A stretch of 64,000 nucleotides of DNA, taken from Scandinavium sp002470465 (lineage in GTDB: Bacteria; Pseudomonadota; Gammaproteobacteria; Enterobacterales; Enterobacteriaceae). The stretch is taken from positions 186,001 to 250,000 of the forward strand of contig NZ_JBFLVD010000015.1 in assembly GCF_040750395.1 (NCBI RefSeq), given 5' to 3'. This document shows, piece after piece, positions 36,164-44,110 of this stretch. The notes beneath the pieces are model-generated. The model was not told the origin of the DNA, made no database searches, and worked only from the letters and a program-made list of their open reading frames with translations. Made by a program: the position numbers and the translations under genes. Numbering within the stretch: position 1 is the first letter of the stretch; every line of letters begins with the position of its first letter.

Positions 36164-38203
36164 ATGCAGCAGTTAACCAGTTTCTTATCCGGCAGCTGGC
36201 AGTCTGGCCGGGGCCGCGAACGCGCCATTCACCACGCCATTACGGGCGAAGCGCTGTTTTCCGTTACCAGCGAAGGTCTGGATATGGCACAGGCGCGCCG
36301 CTATGCCATCGAACATGGCGGCAATGCGCTCGGCAAAATGACCTTTGTGGAACGCGCCGCGATGCTAAAAGCGGTGGCGAAACATTTGCTGGAGCAGAAA
36401 GAGGTGTTCTATGCCCTCTCCGCACAGACCGGCGCAACCCGCGCCGATAGCTGGGTGGATATCGAAGGCGGGATCGGCACCCTGTTTACCTACGCGGGCC
36501 TCGGCGCACGCGAGCTGCCGGACGACGTTTTGTGGCCGGAAGATGAGCTGATTCCCTTATCAAAAAACGGCGGCTTCGCGGCCCGTCACGTGCTGACGGC
36601 AAAATCCGGCGTGGCCGTTCATATCAACGCCTTTAACTTCCCCTGCTGGGGGATGCTGGAAAAACTGGCCCCCACCTGGCTTGCCGGAATGCCCGCCATC
36701 ATCAAACCGGCCACCGCCAGCGCGCAGGTCACCCAGGCAATGGTAAAAGCCATCGTCGACAGCGGCCTGGTGCCGGACGGCGCCATCAGCCTGATTTGCG
36801 GCGGTGCGGGCGATCTTCTGGACCAGCTGGATTTCCAGGACGTGGTGACCTTTACCGGCTCAGCGCAAACCGGACAGTCGCTGCGCATTCACCCGAACAT
36901 CGTCAAAAACTCGATTCCGTTCACCATGGAAGCAGACTCCCTGAACTGCTGTGTGCTGGGCGAAGACGTCACGCCGGAGCAGCCGGAGTTTGCACTGTTT
37001 ATCCGCGAAGTGGTGCGCGAGATGACCGCCAAGGCGGGTCAGAAATGTACCGCCATTCGCCGTATTATCGTGCCGCAGTCGCAGACTGAAGCGGTAAGCG
37101 AAGCGCTGATTGCCCGTTTGCAGGGCGTGAAAGTCGGCGATCCGGAGGTGGAAGGCGTGAAAATGGGTTCACTGGTGAATGCTGAACAGCGTGCCGACGT
37201 ACAGCAAAAAGTGGATGCGTTAGTGGCAGCAGGCTGTGAAATTCGCCTCGGCGGCAAGGCCGATCTGCATGCCGCGGGCGCGTTCTTCCCGCCAACGCTG
37301 CTGTTCTGCCCGCAGCCGGAGGAAAGCCCTGCCGTTCACGCCATTGAGGCGTTTGGCCCGGTGGCGACGCTGATGCCGTATCAGACCCGCGAGCAGAGCC
37401 TGGCGCTGGCGCGTGCCGGACAAGGCAGCCTTGCAGGCACGCTGGTGACCGCCGACGGCGATATCGCCCGCGAGTTTATTCTGGGCGCAGCGCGTGCGCA
37501 CGGCCGTATTCAGATCCTCAATGAAGAGTCGTCGAAAGAGTCCACCGGGCACGGTTCTCCGTTACCACAGCTGTTGCACGGTGGCCCCGGTCGCGCGGGC
37601 GGTGGTGAAGAGCTGGGTGGTCTGCGTGCAGTGAAACATTACCTGCAGCGTACCGCCGTTCAGGGGAGCCCAACGATGCTCGCCAGCATCGGTAAACAGT
37701 GGGTGCGCGGCGCAAAGGTGCAGGAAGACCGCGTTCACCCGTTCCGCAAATACTTCGAAGAGCTGCAGCCGGGCGACAGCCTGCTGACTGCCCGTCGCAC
37801 GATGACCGAAGCGGACATCGTCAACTTCGCCTGCCTGAGCGGCGATCACTTCTACGCTCACATGGACAAAATCGGCGCAGCGGAATCCATGTTCGGTGAG
37901 CGCGTTGTGCACGGCTACTTTGTGATTTCTGCCGCAGCGGGCCTGTTTGTGGATGCGGGCGTCGGCCCGGTGATCGCTAACTACGGTATGGAGAACCTGC
38001 GCTTTATCGAACCGGTAAAACCCGGCGACACGCTGCAGGTGCGGCTGACCGTGAAGCGCAAAACCGTTAAACGCCAGAAAACTGCCGAAGACAAGGCAAC
38101 CGGCGTGGTGGAATGGGCCGTTGAGGTGTTTAACCAGCACCATCAGCCCGTGGCGCTCTACTCCATTCTGACGCTGGTCGCGCGTCAGCACGGCGATTTC
38201 TAA
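36164..38203 (+). CDS. paaZ: Bifunctional PaaZ: oxepin-CoA hydrolase / semialdehyde dehydrogenase
   Basis: A 679-residue fusion. The N-terminal aldehyde dehydrogenase domain (about 1-520; catalytic cysteine in KAGQKCTAIRR) oxidises 3-oxo-5,6-dehydrosuberyl-CoA semialdehyde. The C-terminal MaoC-like hotdog hydratase domain (about 540-679; SGDHFYAHMD, RVVHGYFVIS) opens the oxepin ring. It is divergent from paaA, with AAGCAAG before the ATG, and was formerly called maoC. All enzymes needed from phenylacetate to succinyl-CoA and acetyl-CoA are therefore present in the window. Confidence 0.96.
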   Translation: MQQLTSFLSGSWQSGRGRERAIHHAITGEALFSVTSEGLDMAQARRYAIEHGGNALGKMTFVERAAMLKAVAKHLLEQKEVFYALSAQTGATRADSWVDIEGGIGTLFTYAGLGARELPDDVLWPEDELIPLSKNGGFAARHVLTAKSGVAVHINAFNFPCWGMLEKLAPTWLAGMPAIIKPATASAQVTQAMVKAIVDSGLVPDGAISLICGGAGDLLDQLDFQDVVTFTGSAQTGQSLRIHPNIVKNSIPFTMEADSLNCCVLGEDVTPEQPEFALFIREVVREMTAKAGQKCTAIRRIIVPQSQTEAVSEALIARLQGVKVGDPEVEGVKMGSLVNAEQRADVQQKVDALVAAGCEIRLGGKADLHAAGAFFPPTLLFCPQPEESPAVHAIEAFGPVATLMPYQTREQSLALARAGQGSLAGTLVTADGDIAREFILGAARAHGRIQILNEESSKESTGHGSPLPQLLHGGPGRAGGGEELGGLRAVKHYLQRTAVQGSPTMLASIGKQWVRGAKVQEDRVHPFRKYFEELQPGDSLLTARRTMTEADIVNFACLSGDHFYAHMDKIGAAESMFGERVVHGYFVISAAAGLFVDAGVGPVIANYGMENLRFIEPVKPGDTLQVRLTVKRKTVKRQKTAEDKATGVVEWAVEVFNQHHQPVALYSILTLVARQHGDF

Positions 38204-38240
38204 CGGATAACGCGCGCTACCCGGCAATCATCCACATCGT

Positions 38241-38275
38241 TGCCGGGTGGCACGTTGTTTGCCCGGCCTGCATAG
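38241..38275. repeat. REP unit downstream of paaZ
   Basis: Single REP palindrome, TGCCGGGTGGCACG with TTGCCCGGCC, between paaZ and tynA. Confidence 0.7.
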
Positions 38276-38298
38276 CATCCCCCTCAAATTCACCAACC

Positions 38299-38336
38299 TG
38301 GCAAATCTGACAAAACGGCTGGCAGGTGCAGACAAA
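38299..38336 (+). promoter_or_regulatory. Candidate tandem FeaR site upstream of tynA
   Basis: TGGCA at 38299-38303, eight bases, then AAA; exactly 21 bp later a second TGGCA (38320-38324), followed after nine bases by AAA. This is a two-turn direct repeat as expected for an AraC-family activator and fits the FeaR pattern TGNCA-N8-AAA. A matching pair lies upstream of feaB. Confidence 0.65.
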
Positions 38337-38419
38337 CACCGTGCACCTGCCCGCTGCTAGGGTGAGCATGTCGCAACTCAACACAACACCAATATACTGA
38401 TAATAAGACGAGGCTAACG

Positions 38420-40675
38420 ATGACGATTTCCGCCCGCAAAACGGCGCTGGCTATGGCCGTTGCCCTGATGTGCAGTTGGCAAACACCCGTCTTCGCCCAC
38501 GGCGGCGAAGCCCATATGCTCCCGATGGACAAAACGCTGCAGGATTTCGGCGCCGACGTGCAGTGGGATGATTACGCCCGGATGTTCACCATCGCCAAAG
38601 ACGGCGCGTACGTGAAGGTCAAGCCAGGGGCCAAAACGGCCATCGTCAACGGCAAAACTCTGACGCTTCAGGTGCCGGTGGTAATGAAGGATAAGAAAGC
38701 CTGGATTTCAGATACGTTCATCAACGATGTGTTCCAGTCCGGGCTGGATCAGACTTTCCAGGTCGAGAAAAAGCCACATCCGCTGAATGCGCTGACCGCT
38801 AAGGAAATCAAGGAAGCGGTGGAGATTGTTAAAGCCTCGCCGGACTACAAGCCCAACACCCGCTTCACTCAGATTGCGCTGGCCGAGCCTGAGAAAAACA
38901 AAGTCTGGGACTTCGTGCTGCACGACAAAGCCGTTGACGAGCCGCGGCTGGCGAACGTCACCATGCTCGACGGTAAACACATTATTGAGAGCCAGGTCGA
39001 TCTGCAAAGCAAAAAAGTCCTGCACTGGGAGCCAGTTAAAGACGCCCACGGCATGGTACTGCTGGACGATTTCGCCACCGTACAAAACGTGATTAACGCC
39101 AGTAAAGAATTTGCCGATGTGCTGAAGAAGCATGGCATAACGGACACGACTAAAGTGGTCACCACGCCGCTGACCGTTGGCTATTTTGACGGCAAGGACG
39201 GCCTGAAGCAGGAAGCTCGCCTGCTGAAGGTGGTGAGCTATCTCGACACCGGCGACGGCAACTACTGGGCTCACCCGATTGAGAACCTGGTGGCAGTGGT
39301 GGATTTAGAACAGAAGAAAATCATCAAGATTGAAGAAGGCCCGGTGATCCCGGTGCCGATGACCCCGCGCCCGTACGACGGTCGTGACCGCGTGGCGCCG
39401 AAGATAAAACCGCTGGATATCATTGAGCCGGAAGGCAAAAACTACACCATCACCGGTGACATGATCCACTGGCAAAACTGGGATTTCCACGTGCGCCTGG
39501 ATTCCCGCGTCGGGCCGATTCTGTCGACGGTGACGTACAACGACAACGGCACCAGACGTAAAGTGATGTATGAAGGCTCACTCGGCGGCATGATCGTACC
39601 GTACGGCGATCCGGACGTGGGCTGGTACTTCAAGGCCTATCTGGATTCCGGCGACTACGGGATGGGCACCCTGACCTCCTCCATCGCCCGCGGCAAAGAT
39701 GCGCCGACGAACGCCGTCCTGCTGGATGAAACCATCGCCGATTACAGCGGGAAGCCGATGGATATCCCGCACGCCATCGCCGTATTCGAACGCTACGCCG
39801 GGCCGGAGTATAAGCATCAGGAAATGGGCCAGCCGAACGTCAGCACCGAGCGCCGCGAGCTGGTTGTGCGCTGGATCAGCACCGTCGGCAACTACGATTA
39901 TATCTTCGACTGGGTATTCCATGACAACGGCGTGATTGGCATTGATGCGGGCGCGACGGGGATTGAAGCAGTGAAAGGCGTGCTGGCAAAAACCATGCAC
40001 GATCCGAGCGCGAAAGACGACACCAGATACGGCACGCTTATCGACCACAATATTGTTGGCACCACGCACCAGCACATCTATAACTTCCGTCTCGATCTGG
40101 ACGTGGATGGTGAAAACAACAAGCTGGTGGCGATGGATCCTGACGTGAAGCCAAACACCGCGGGCGGCCCGCGCACCAGTACGATGCAGATTGATCAGCA
40201 CGACATCGGCACCGAACAGGAGGCGGCGCAGAAGTTCGACCCGGGCACCATTCGTCTGCTGAGCAACACCAGCAAAGAGAACCGCATGGGGAACCCGGTT
40301 TCTTACCAGATTATCCCGTATGCAGGCGGCACGCACCCGGTGGCGACCGGCGCGAAATTTGCCCCGGACGAGTGGATTTATCACCGTCTGAGCTTTATGG
40401 ATAAGCAACTGTGGGTGACGCGCTACAAGGCGGATGAACGCTATCCGGAAGGCAAATACCCGAACCGTTCGATCCACGACACAGGCCTTGGCCAGTACAG
40501 CAAGGATAACGAGTCGCTGGATAATCAGGACGATGTGGTGTGGATAACCACCGGCACAACGCACGTCGCCCGCGCCGAAGAGTGGCCAATTATGCCGACC
40601 GAATGGGTTCACGCGCTGCTGAAGCCGTGGAACTTCTTCGATGAGACGCCGACGTTGGGTGAGAAGAAAAAGTAA
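38420..40675 (+). CDS. tynA: Primary-amine oxidase TynA (copper, TPQ)
   Basis: A periplasmic copper amine oxidase of 751 residues with a Sec signal peptide (cleavage near residue 26, after PVFA). It oxidises phenylethylamine, tyramine and dopamine to aldehydes with release of ammonia and peroxide. The topaquinone precursor tyrosine is at about residue 492 in VGNYDYIFDWVF; the copper histidine pair is in TTHQHIYNFRLDLD. The N-terminal D1 domain typical of the E. coli enzyme is present. In E. coli tynA adjoins feaB; here 3.4 kb of foreign-looking DNA lies between. Confidence 0.96.
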   Translation: MTISARKTALAMAVALMCSWQTPVFAHGGEAHMLPMDKTLQDFGADVQWDDYARMFTIAKDGAYVKVKPGAKTAIVNGKTLTLQVPVVMKDKKAWISDTFINDVFQSGLDQTFQVEKKPHPLNALTAKEIKEAVEIVKASPDYKPNTRFTQIALAEPEKNKVWDFVLHDKAVDEPRLANVTMLDGKHIIESQVDLQSKKVLHWEPVKDAHGMVLLDDFATVQNVINASKEFADVLKKHGITDTTKVVTTPLTVGYFDGKDGLKQEARLLKVVSYLDTGDGNYWAHPIENLVAVVDLEQKKIIKIEEGPVIPVPMTPRPYDGRDRVAPKIKPLDIIEPEGKNYTITGDMIHWQNWDFHVRLDSRVGPILSTVTYNDNGTRRKVMYEGSLGGMIVPYGDPDVGWYFKAYLDSGDYGMGTLTSSIARGKDAPTNAVLLDETIADYSGKPMDIPHAIAVFERYAGPEYKHQEMGQPNVSTERRELVVRWISTVGNYDYIFDWVFHDNGVIGIDAGATGIEAVKGVLAKTMHDPSAKDDTRYGTLIDHNIVGTTHQHIYNFRLDLDVDGENNKLVAMDPDVKPNTAGGPRTSTMQIDQHDIGTEQEAAQKFDPGTIRLLSNTSKENRMGNPVSYQIIPYAGGTHPVATGAKFAPDEWIYHRLSFMDKQLWVTRYKADERYPEGKYPNRSIHDTGLGQYSKDNESLDNQDDVVWITTGTTHVARAEEWPIMPTEWVHALLKPWNFFDETPTLGEKKK

Positions 40676-40693
40676 CCCGCGTGGGCTTCAAAT

Positions 40694-40780
40694 GCCTGAT
40701 GGCGCTTCGCTTATCAGGCCTACAGGATCCGCACACGATGCGGGCTTGTAGGCAGATAAGGCGTTTACGCCGCCCTCCGG
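40694..40780. repeat. REP/BIME element downstream of tynA
   Basis: Inverted REP-like units: GCCTGATGGCGCTTCGCTTA with TCAGGCCTAC, then GCTTGTAGGCAGATAAGGCG with TTTACGCCGCC. Confidence 0.8.
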
Positions 40781-40797
40781 CAAAACATATTCTTACC

Positions 40798-40818
40798 AGG
40801 GCCGAAAGGCCCTTTTTC
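40798..40818 (+). terminator. tynA-side intrinsic terminator
   Basis: Stem AGGGCC / GGCCCT with a GAAA tetraloop, followed by TTTTTC. It lies 120 bp after the tynA stop, beyond the BIME, at the left edge of the accessory insert. Confidence 0.85.
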
Positions 40819-40957
40819 ATGCGCAGCAGCGGTCGTTCCATGCATCCCGATAAAGGATATTCCCTTCCGTATATTTCCACGTGATGGCCTCGTAGCGAAG
40901 CTCCGGCGTTTCAAGGTGCGTGCTGCTCAGACCGTTGGGGATCAGATGTGGCAACAT
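40817..40957 (-). pseudogene. C-terminal remnant resembling a type VI secretion Hcp protein
   Basis: A 46-codon open stretch ending HLETPELRYEAITWKYTEGN followed by ILYRDAWNDR and a stop. The LRYE-x-ITW-x-Y-x-DGN pattern with a following D-x-WN is what I recall at the C-terminus of enterobacterial Hcp (T6SS tube) proteins. The N-terminal two-thirds are missing and no other T6SS gene is in the window. On the plus strand an overlapping frame ends at 41087 with NGEDVIGLEIANNGIILMRN and looks like another truncated gene end. The Hcp assignment is from memory and moderate. Confidence 0.45.
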
Positions 40958-41291
40958 CGTCGTCAGCCTCTTTCCCTACAGCGGAAACGGCGCGGTCGAG
41001 CTTAATGGCGAGGATGTTATTGGCCTGGAGATAGCTAATAATGGCATTATTCTGATGCGTAACGACGCCCTGTTTGTTTCTGCTTAAATGCTTTGGAGGT
41101 AAAGCTCCCTGCCTTTCCGAAACAAAAATCAGGTAAACAAACACCTCGTCAAATAATAAATTTTGGGGTGTACATAAAAGACTTCAAATAAACACATCTT
41201 TTTTCATTCGCTCTGATTATAGTCTGAATTCTTCCATTTCCTCTGAATATGAAGCAAGCCCATCATGCCTGCATTTCATGAGGTACCCGAT

Positions 41292-41564
41292 TCATATTGA
41301 TAATAAAAACGCCACCGCGACACCGATGACCAGCACGGCACAGTAGAAAAATATGTTACCTGAGAACTGAGCCAGATCTTCCAGATGTTCGCTACCCTGT
41401 TTATTCAGCTTCTGAATGGCCTTCTTTTGATCATCTGCTTCAATGGCATAAGGATATCTGGTAAAACCATTTCTTTTCAGTTTACCGGACACGTCACGCG
41501 TTACCAGTTCTGCTAAGATAACCTTAGTTTCATTATCCTTGATGAAAATGATGTAGTTACTCAT
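41292..41564 (-). CDS. Small hypothetical membrane protein, 90 aa
   Basis: Unrecognised. The first 70 residues are soluble and charged (MSNYIIFIKDNETKVILAEL at the start) and the last 22 form one hydrophobic helix (IFFYCAVLVIGVAVAFLLSI), suggesting a tail-anchored inner-membrane protein. A strong AGGAGG stands 5 bases before the ATG, so it is very probably translated. Base composition is lower in GC than the backbone, and it lies in the insert between tynA and feaB. No partner gene is obvious. Confidence 0.65.
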   Translation of the reverse strand: MSNYIIFIKDNETKVILAELVTRDVSGKLKRNGFTRYPYAIEADDQKKAIQKLNKQGSEHLEDLAQFSGNIFFYCAVLVIGVAVAFLLSI

Positions 41565-41934
41565 GCCGCCTCCTGATAAAAACCTTCCTGATACCCAGAA
41601 CAGATATGAAGCCAGTTAAACCTTATGTCGAATAATGCAAAGTACGCCATTTAAGAAACAAAAATCAATATTTTTCAGGTTGTTCATCACAAAATACGTT
41701 AGTTCTATTTTTATAACCATCATTTATAGCATTAAAGCTGCTGATTAATTCCAAATATGTAACAGGCCCGCTTCGCTTGCATTTAATAATGAGAGGTTGC
41801 TTCCGGGAATAGCGCTTGTCTAAATAATCCTTGCCCTGTATTTTTATTTTCGCATTTGCAAAACAGATGCCGGGATTGACCTCCTGAAATCCACACTACA
41901 ACGACACGAGTTTTGTGTCGGGCACACGGCTACG
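41565..41934. other. AT-rich gap with no gene seen
   Basis: About 370 bp of low-GC sequence without a frame I would support. TTGACC at 41876-41881 and CCACACT at 41891-41897, near its right end, are complementary to parts of the adjacent C4-like RNA. Confidence 0.6.
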
Positions 41935-42022
41935 CTACAATGGCGAGCCGGGCGGGGGCGTCGCAAGACGCGCCGGTGTCCAGTGTGGCCGGTAAGGTCA
42001 ACCCCGCTCGGTTCCGCCACCC
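41935..42022 (+). ncRNA. C4-type antisense RNA (phage P1/P4 immunity RNA family)
   Basis: A GC-rich structured stretch with the C4 hallmarks: GGCGAGCCGGGCGGGGGCG, the tetraloop hairpin GCGTC-GCAA-GACGC, then GCCGGTGTCC, GGCCGGTAAGGTCAACCCCG and GCTCGG. Its single-stranded parts are complementary to flanking sites: CCGGTGT (41973-41979) to ACACCGG (42061-42067) at the next gene's ribosome site; AGTGTGG (41982-41988) to CCACACT (41891-41897); GGTCAA (41996-42001) to TTGACC at 41876-41881 and 42029-42034. In P1 and P4 such RNAs are cut from a common transcript and block translation of downstream genes. Limits are approximate. Confidence 0.65.
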
Positions 42023-42077
42023 GTGAGATTGACCTCTCCAGTGGTGGATTTAAAAACTACACACCGGAGTTTTAGCT

Positions 42078-42506
42078 ATGACAACTGATCCCGATCACGA
42101 TCTCCTGACCATTCCCTTCAGCGCCACCACAGACTTTACCGATCTGGCCGACTACTGCGACCGTTTTGCCCTGGCGCTGATGGAGAGTAACGACGTCCCC
42201 TACCAGACCGCGCTGCTCGACCGCCTCGGCGCCTGTCTCACCCTGCTTCGCCCTACTCTCGGCGAACCCATCCCCGATCATTTACTTAGCCGTTTTGTCG
42301 TGGATACGCTGCCTGAAAGCAAGACAGAGTTTGAACCAGATGCCGAAGCGCTATGTGACTATTGCCAGTCGCTGACGCAGCTATTGAGTGACCAGACACT
42401 GTCGCCGGAAACCGAAAAAACGCTGAAGGGATTGTTGTGTGAACTGGTATGGATGTTTGCCGCAGATCTCAAGGCCCCTCGCTGGCTCAGAACGAAGCTG
42501 GTGTAA
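42078..42506 (+). CDS. Acidic hypothetical protein, 142 aa, downstream of the C4 RNA
   Basis: Unrecognised. A helical, acidic, leucine-rich soluble protein (MTTDPDHDLLTIPFSATTDF at the start, then DRFALALMES and LLDRLGACLTLLRPTLGEP) ending in a basic APRWLRTKLV. CGGAG precedes the ATG by nine bases, and that ribosome site is complementary to the C4-like RNA just upstream, so translation is probably held down by antisense pairing as for phage icd/ant genes. It is not itself recognisable as an antirepressor. A GC hairpin follows. Confidence 0.7.
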   Translation: MTTDPDHDLLTIPFSATTDFTDLADYCDRFALALMESNDVPYQTALLDRLGACLTLLRPTLGEPIPDHLLSRFVVDTLPESKTEFEPDAEALCDYCQSLTQLLSDQTLSPETEKTLKGLLCELVWMFAADLKAPRWLRTKLV

Positions 42507-42517
42507 TGAGGCGGTTC

Positions 42518-42540
42518 TCCCCCGGTCTGACCGGGGGCTC
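42518..42540 (+). terminator. GC-rich stem-loop after the C4-controlled gene
   Basis: Stem CCCCCGG / CCGGGGG with loop TCTGA shortly after the stop codon; there is no T tract, so it may stabilise the 3' end or depend on Rho. Confidence 0.5.
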
Positions 42541-42629
42541 ATGCTGTAAGCGAAGTTTATGGGAAAACAAGAGCTCCAATTATCGTAATGAACGGCAAAA
42601 GGGTAGCAACCGTCCTGCACTCTTTTCCA

Positions 42630-43148
42630 TCAGGATTTTAATTTCGCGACGTAAGGGAGATTGCGGTATTTGTTCTCCCACGGCATGCCAAAACCGATAA
42701 GCAGATCGTCATTGTCCATCTCCAGCGCATAGTATTGCTGCGCATCAATCGCCACTCGCCCGGGTTTAACAAACAAGATTGCGACAGAGACCGATCGCGG
42801 CGAATAATGCGTTTTCAGGTGCTCAACCAGACGACGCATGGTTCCGCCGGATTCAATGGCATCATCCACCAGGATCACGTCCTTGCCGTTAATATCGCTA
42901 TTCTGGTGATAGACAATGGTTGAACTGTTATTCCTGTCGCCCGGCGTATGGGGGCAAGAGATGTAATCCATATTGATGTCAAAGGTCAGCTTCCGTACCA
43001 GGTCTGCCGTAAAGAGCATGCCGCCCGGCACAACGGTGACAACCACCGCATGGTCAAAATTCTTATTCAGCTGAGCGGCCACTTTCTCTACGCCATGGGA
43101 AATCGCCATTTCATCCAGAACCACTGACCCAATATGCTTGTGTTCCAT
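42630..43148 (-). CDS. Hypoxanthine phosphoribosyltransferase-like protein
   Basis: A 172-residue type I phosphoribosyltransferase. The PRPP-binding motif VILVDDAIESGGTMRRL is intact and the C-terminal WENKYRNLPYVAKL matches Hpt. It is similar to, but clearly different from, E. coli Hpt, so it is probably a second, horizontally acquired paralogue. Purine salvage (base + PRPP to nucleotide) is the default guess; orphan PRTases in islands can also make unusual nucleotides. GAGG precedes the ATG. It is on its own, facing away from the toxin-antitoxin pair. Confidence 0.75.
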   Translation of the reverse strand: MEHKHIGSVVLDEMAISHGVEKVAAQLNKNFDHAVVVTVVPGGMLFTADLVRKLTFDINMDYISCPHTPGDRNNSSTIVYHQNSDINGKDVILVDDAIESGGTMRRLVEHLKTHYSPRSVSVAILFVKPGRVAIDAQQYYALEMDNDDLLIGFGMPWENKYRNLPYVAKLKS

Positions 43149-43322
43149 TTCACGTCCTCTTAATAGTCTTTCCCATTGTCAGAGCGTTCACGTTATCAGC
43201 AGGCACTGTGGATGAAAACCGCTTATTTACGAGCGGCTACGCAGAATCATCACGTATAACTGAAACGCCTCAACTTCAGGTTTACGCTTCTCCCGTCGCC
43301 ACAATCAATCATTTTAAAGGGT

Positions 43323-43354
43323 GTACATAGTACCCACTGAAGTGTACTATGTAC
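43323..43354 (+). promoter_or_regulatory. Perfect 11-bp inverted repeat, operator of the toxin-antitoxin pair
   Basis: GTACATAGTAC (43323-43333) and GTACTATGTAC (43344-43354) are exact reverse complements with a 10-base spacer. The half-sites are 21 bp apart, two helical turns. This is the expected site for an XRE-type antitoxin dimer controlling its own operon. Confidence 0.8.
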
Positions 43355-43375
43355 CTGCACACGGAGAACGTGCCT

Positions 43376-43714
43376 GTGAATGAGCATCATGCTATTGAGT
43401 TTATAGAGACGGCTTTATTTACCCGCCAGATTAAAGCCATTGCCACAGACGATGAACTGAGGGAGCTGCAAAGGGAGCTCATCCAGTTTCCGAACCGGGG
43501 CGATGTTATTCAGAACACTGGTGGGTTGCGGAAAATTCGCCTGGCAACGGGCGTTCAGGGCAAAAGCGGCGGCGCAAGGGTTATCTACTTCGTAGCAACA
43601 GCAGAGATTATCTGGTTTGTGCTGGCTTACCCAAAAAACGTAAAAGATACCCTGACAAACGTCGAGAAAGCCGAACTGAAGAGACTGACCAGAAAGTTAA
43701 AAGATGAGGTATGA
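43376..43714 (+). CDS. RelE/HigB-family toxin
   Basis: A toxin of about 112 residues of the RelE/HigB type (PF06296-like): FTRQIKAIATDDELRELQ, then GDVIQNTGGLRKIRLATG and the strand GGARVIYFVATAEIIWFVLAYPK. Such toxins cut mRNA on the ribosome. An ATG at 43349 is in frame, but it lies inside the operator repeat; the GTG at 43376, nine bases after GGAG, seems the better start. The toxin gene comes first and the antitoxin follows at once, the higBA-like order. Confidence 0.8.
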   Translation: MNEHHAIEFIETALFTRQIKAIATDDELRELQRELIQFPNRGDVIQNTGGLRKIRLATGVQGKSGGARVIYFVATAEIIWFVLAYPKNVKDTLTNVEKAELKRLTRKLKDEV

Positions 43715-43715
43715 G

Positions 43716-44000
43716 ATGACTTTTTTTAACGAACTAAAGGCATCGCTGGAAGAAGCGGTCGAAATCAAAGAAGGCAAGAAAGCCGCCGGGCGCGTGACCC
43801 GCTATGAAATCGCCGATGTGAAAGCGATTCGCGAGCAGCTGAACGTTTCCCAGAGCGAAATGGCCGCCGCATTGGGCACCAGCGTCGATACCATCAAAAG
43901 CTGGGAATCCAGAAGGCGTAATCCAACGGGGCTGGCGGCGAAGGTGCTGGCCGTGATCCAGTCGAATCCTGCTTTCTTTTACGAGCTGGCGGCACACTGA
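43716..44000 (+). CDS. NadS-type XRE antitoxin
   Basis: A 94-residue antitoxin with an Xre-family helix-turn-helix (VKAIREQLNVSQSEMAAALG, then VDTIKSWESRRRNP) near the C-terminus and an N-terminal toxin-binding helix (MTFFNELKASLEEAVE). It reads as the NadS family often paired with RelE-like toxins. GAGG lies before the ATG and only one base separates it from the toxin stop. It probably binds the palindrome at 43323-43354. Confidence 0.85.
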   Translation: MTFFNELKASLEEAVEIKEGKKAAGRVTRYEIADVKAIREQLNVSQSEMAAALGTSVDTIKSWESRRRNPTGLAAKVLAVIQSNPAFFYELAAH

Positions 44001-44017
44001 GCGCCGAACATGAGAGT

Positions 44018-44050
44018 GCCGGATGGCGCTGGCGCTTATCCGGCCTACAA
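44018..44050. repeat. REP unit
   Basis: TGCCGGATGGCGCTGGCGCT with TATCCGGCCTAC, between the antitoxin and feaB, marking the right edge of the inserted block. Confidence 0.8.
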
Positions 44051-44110
44051 AAACCTGCTGACGTTACACCAGGGCATTCACGCAGGGCCGTCCGGCACAT
44101 TGCATGACTC

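Noticed and set aside
39578..40612. 344-codon frame antisense to tynA
   Set aside because: tynA is intact with all catalytic residues; the antisense frame is a composition artefact.
40911..41144. 77-codon minus-strand frame next to the Hcp-like remnant
   Set aside because: No ribosome site, and its sequence is the complement of another protein-like frame; I treat the area as decayed.
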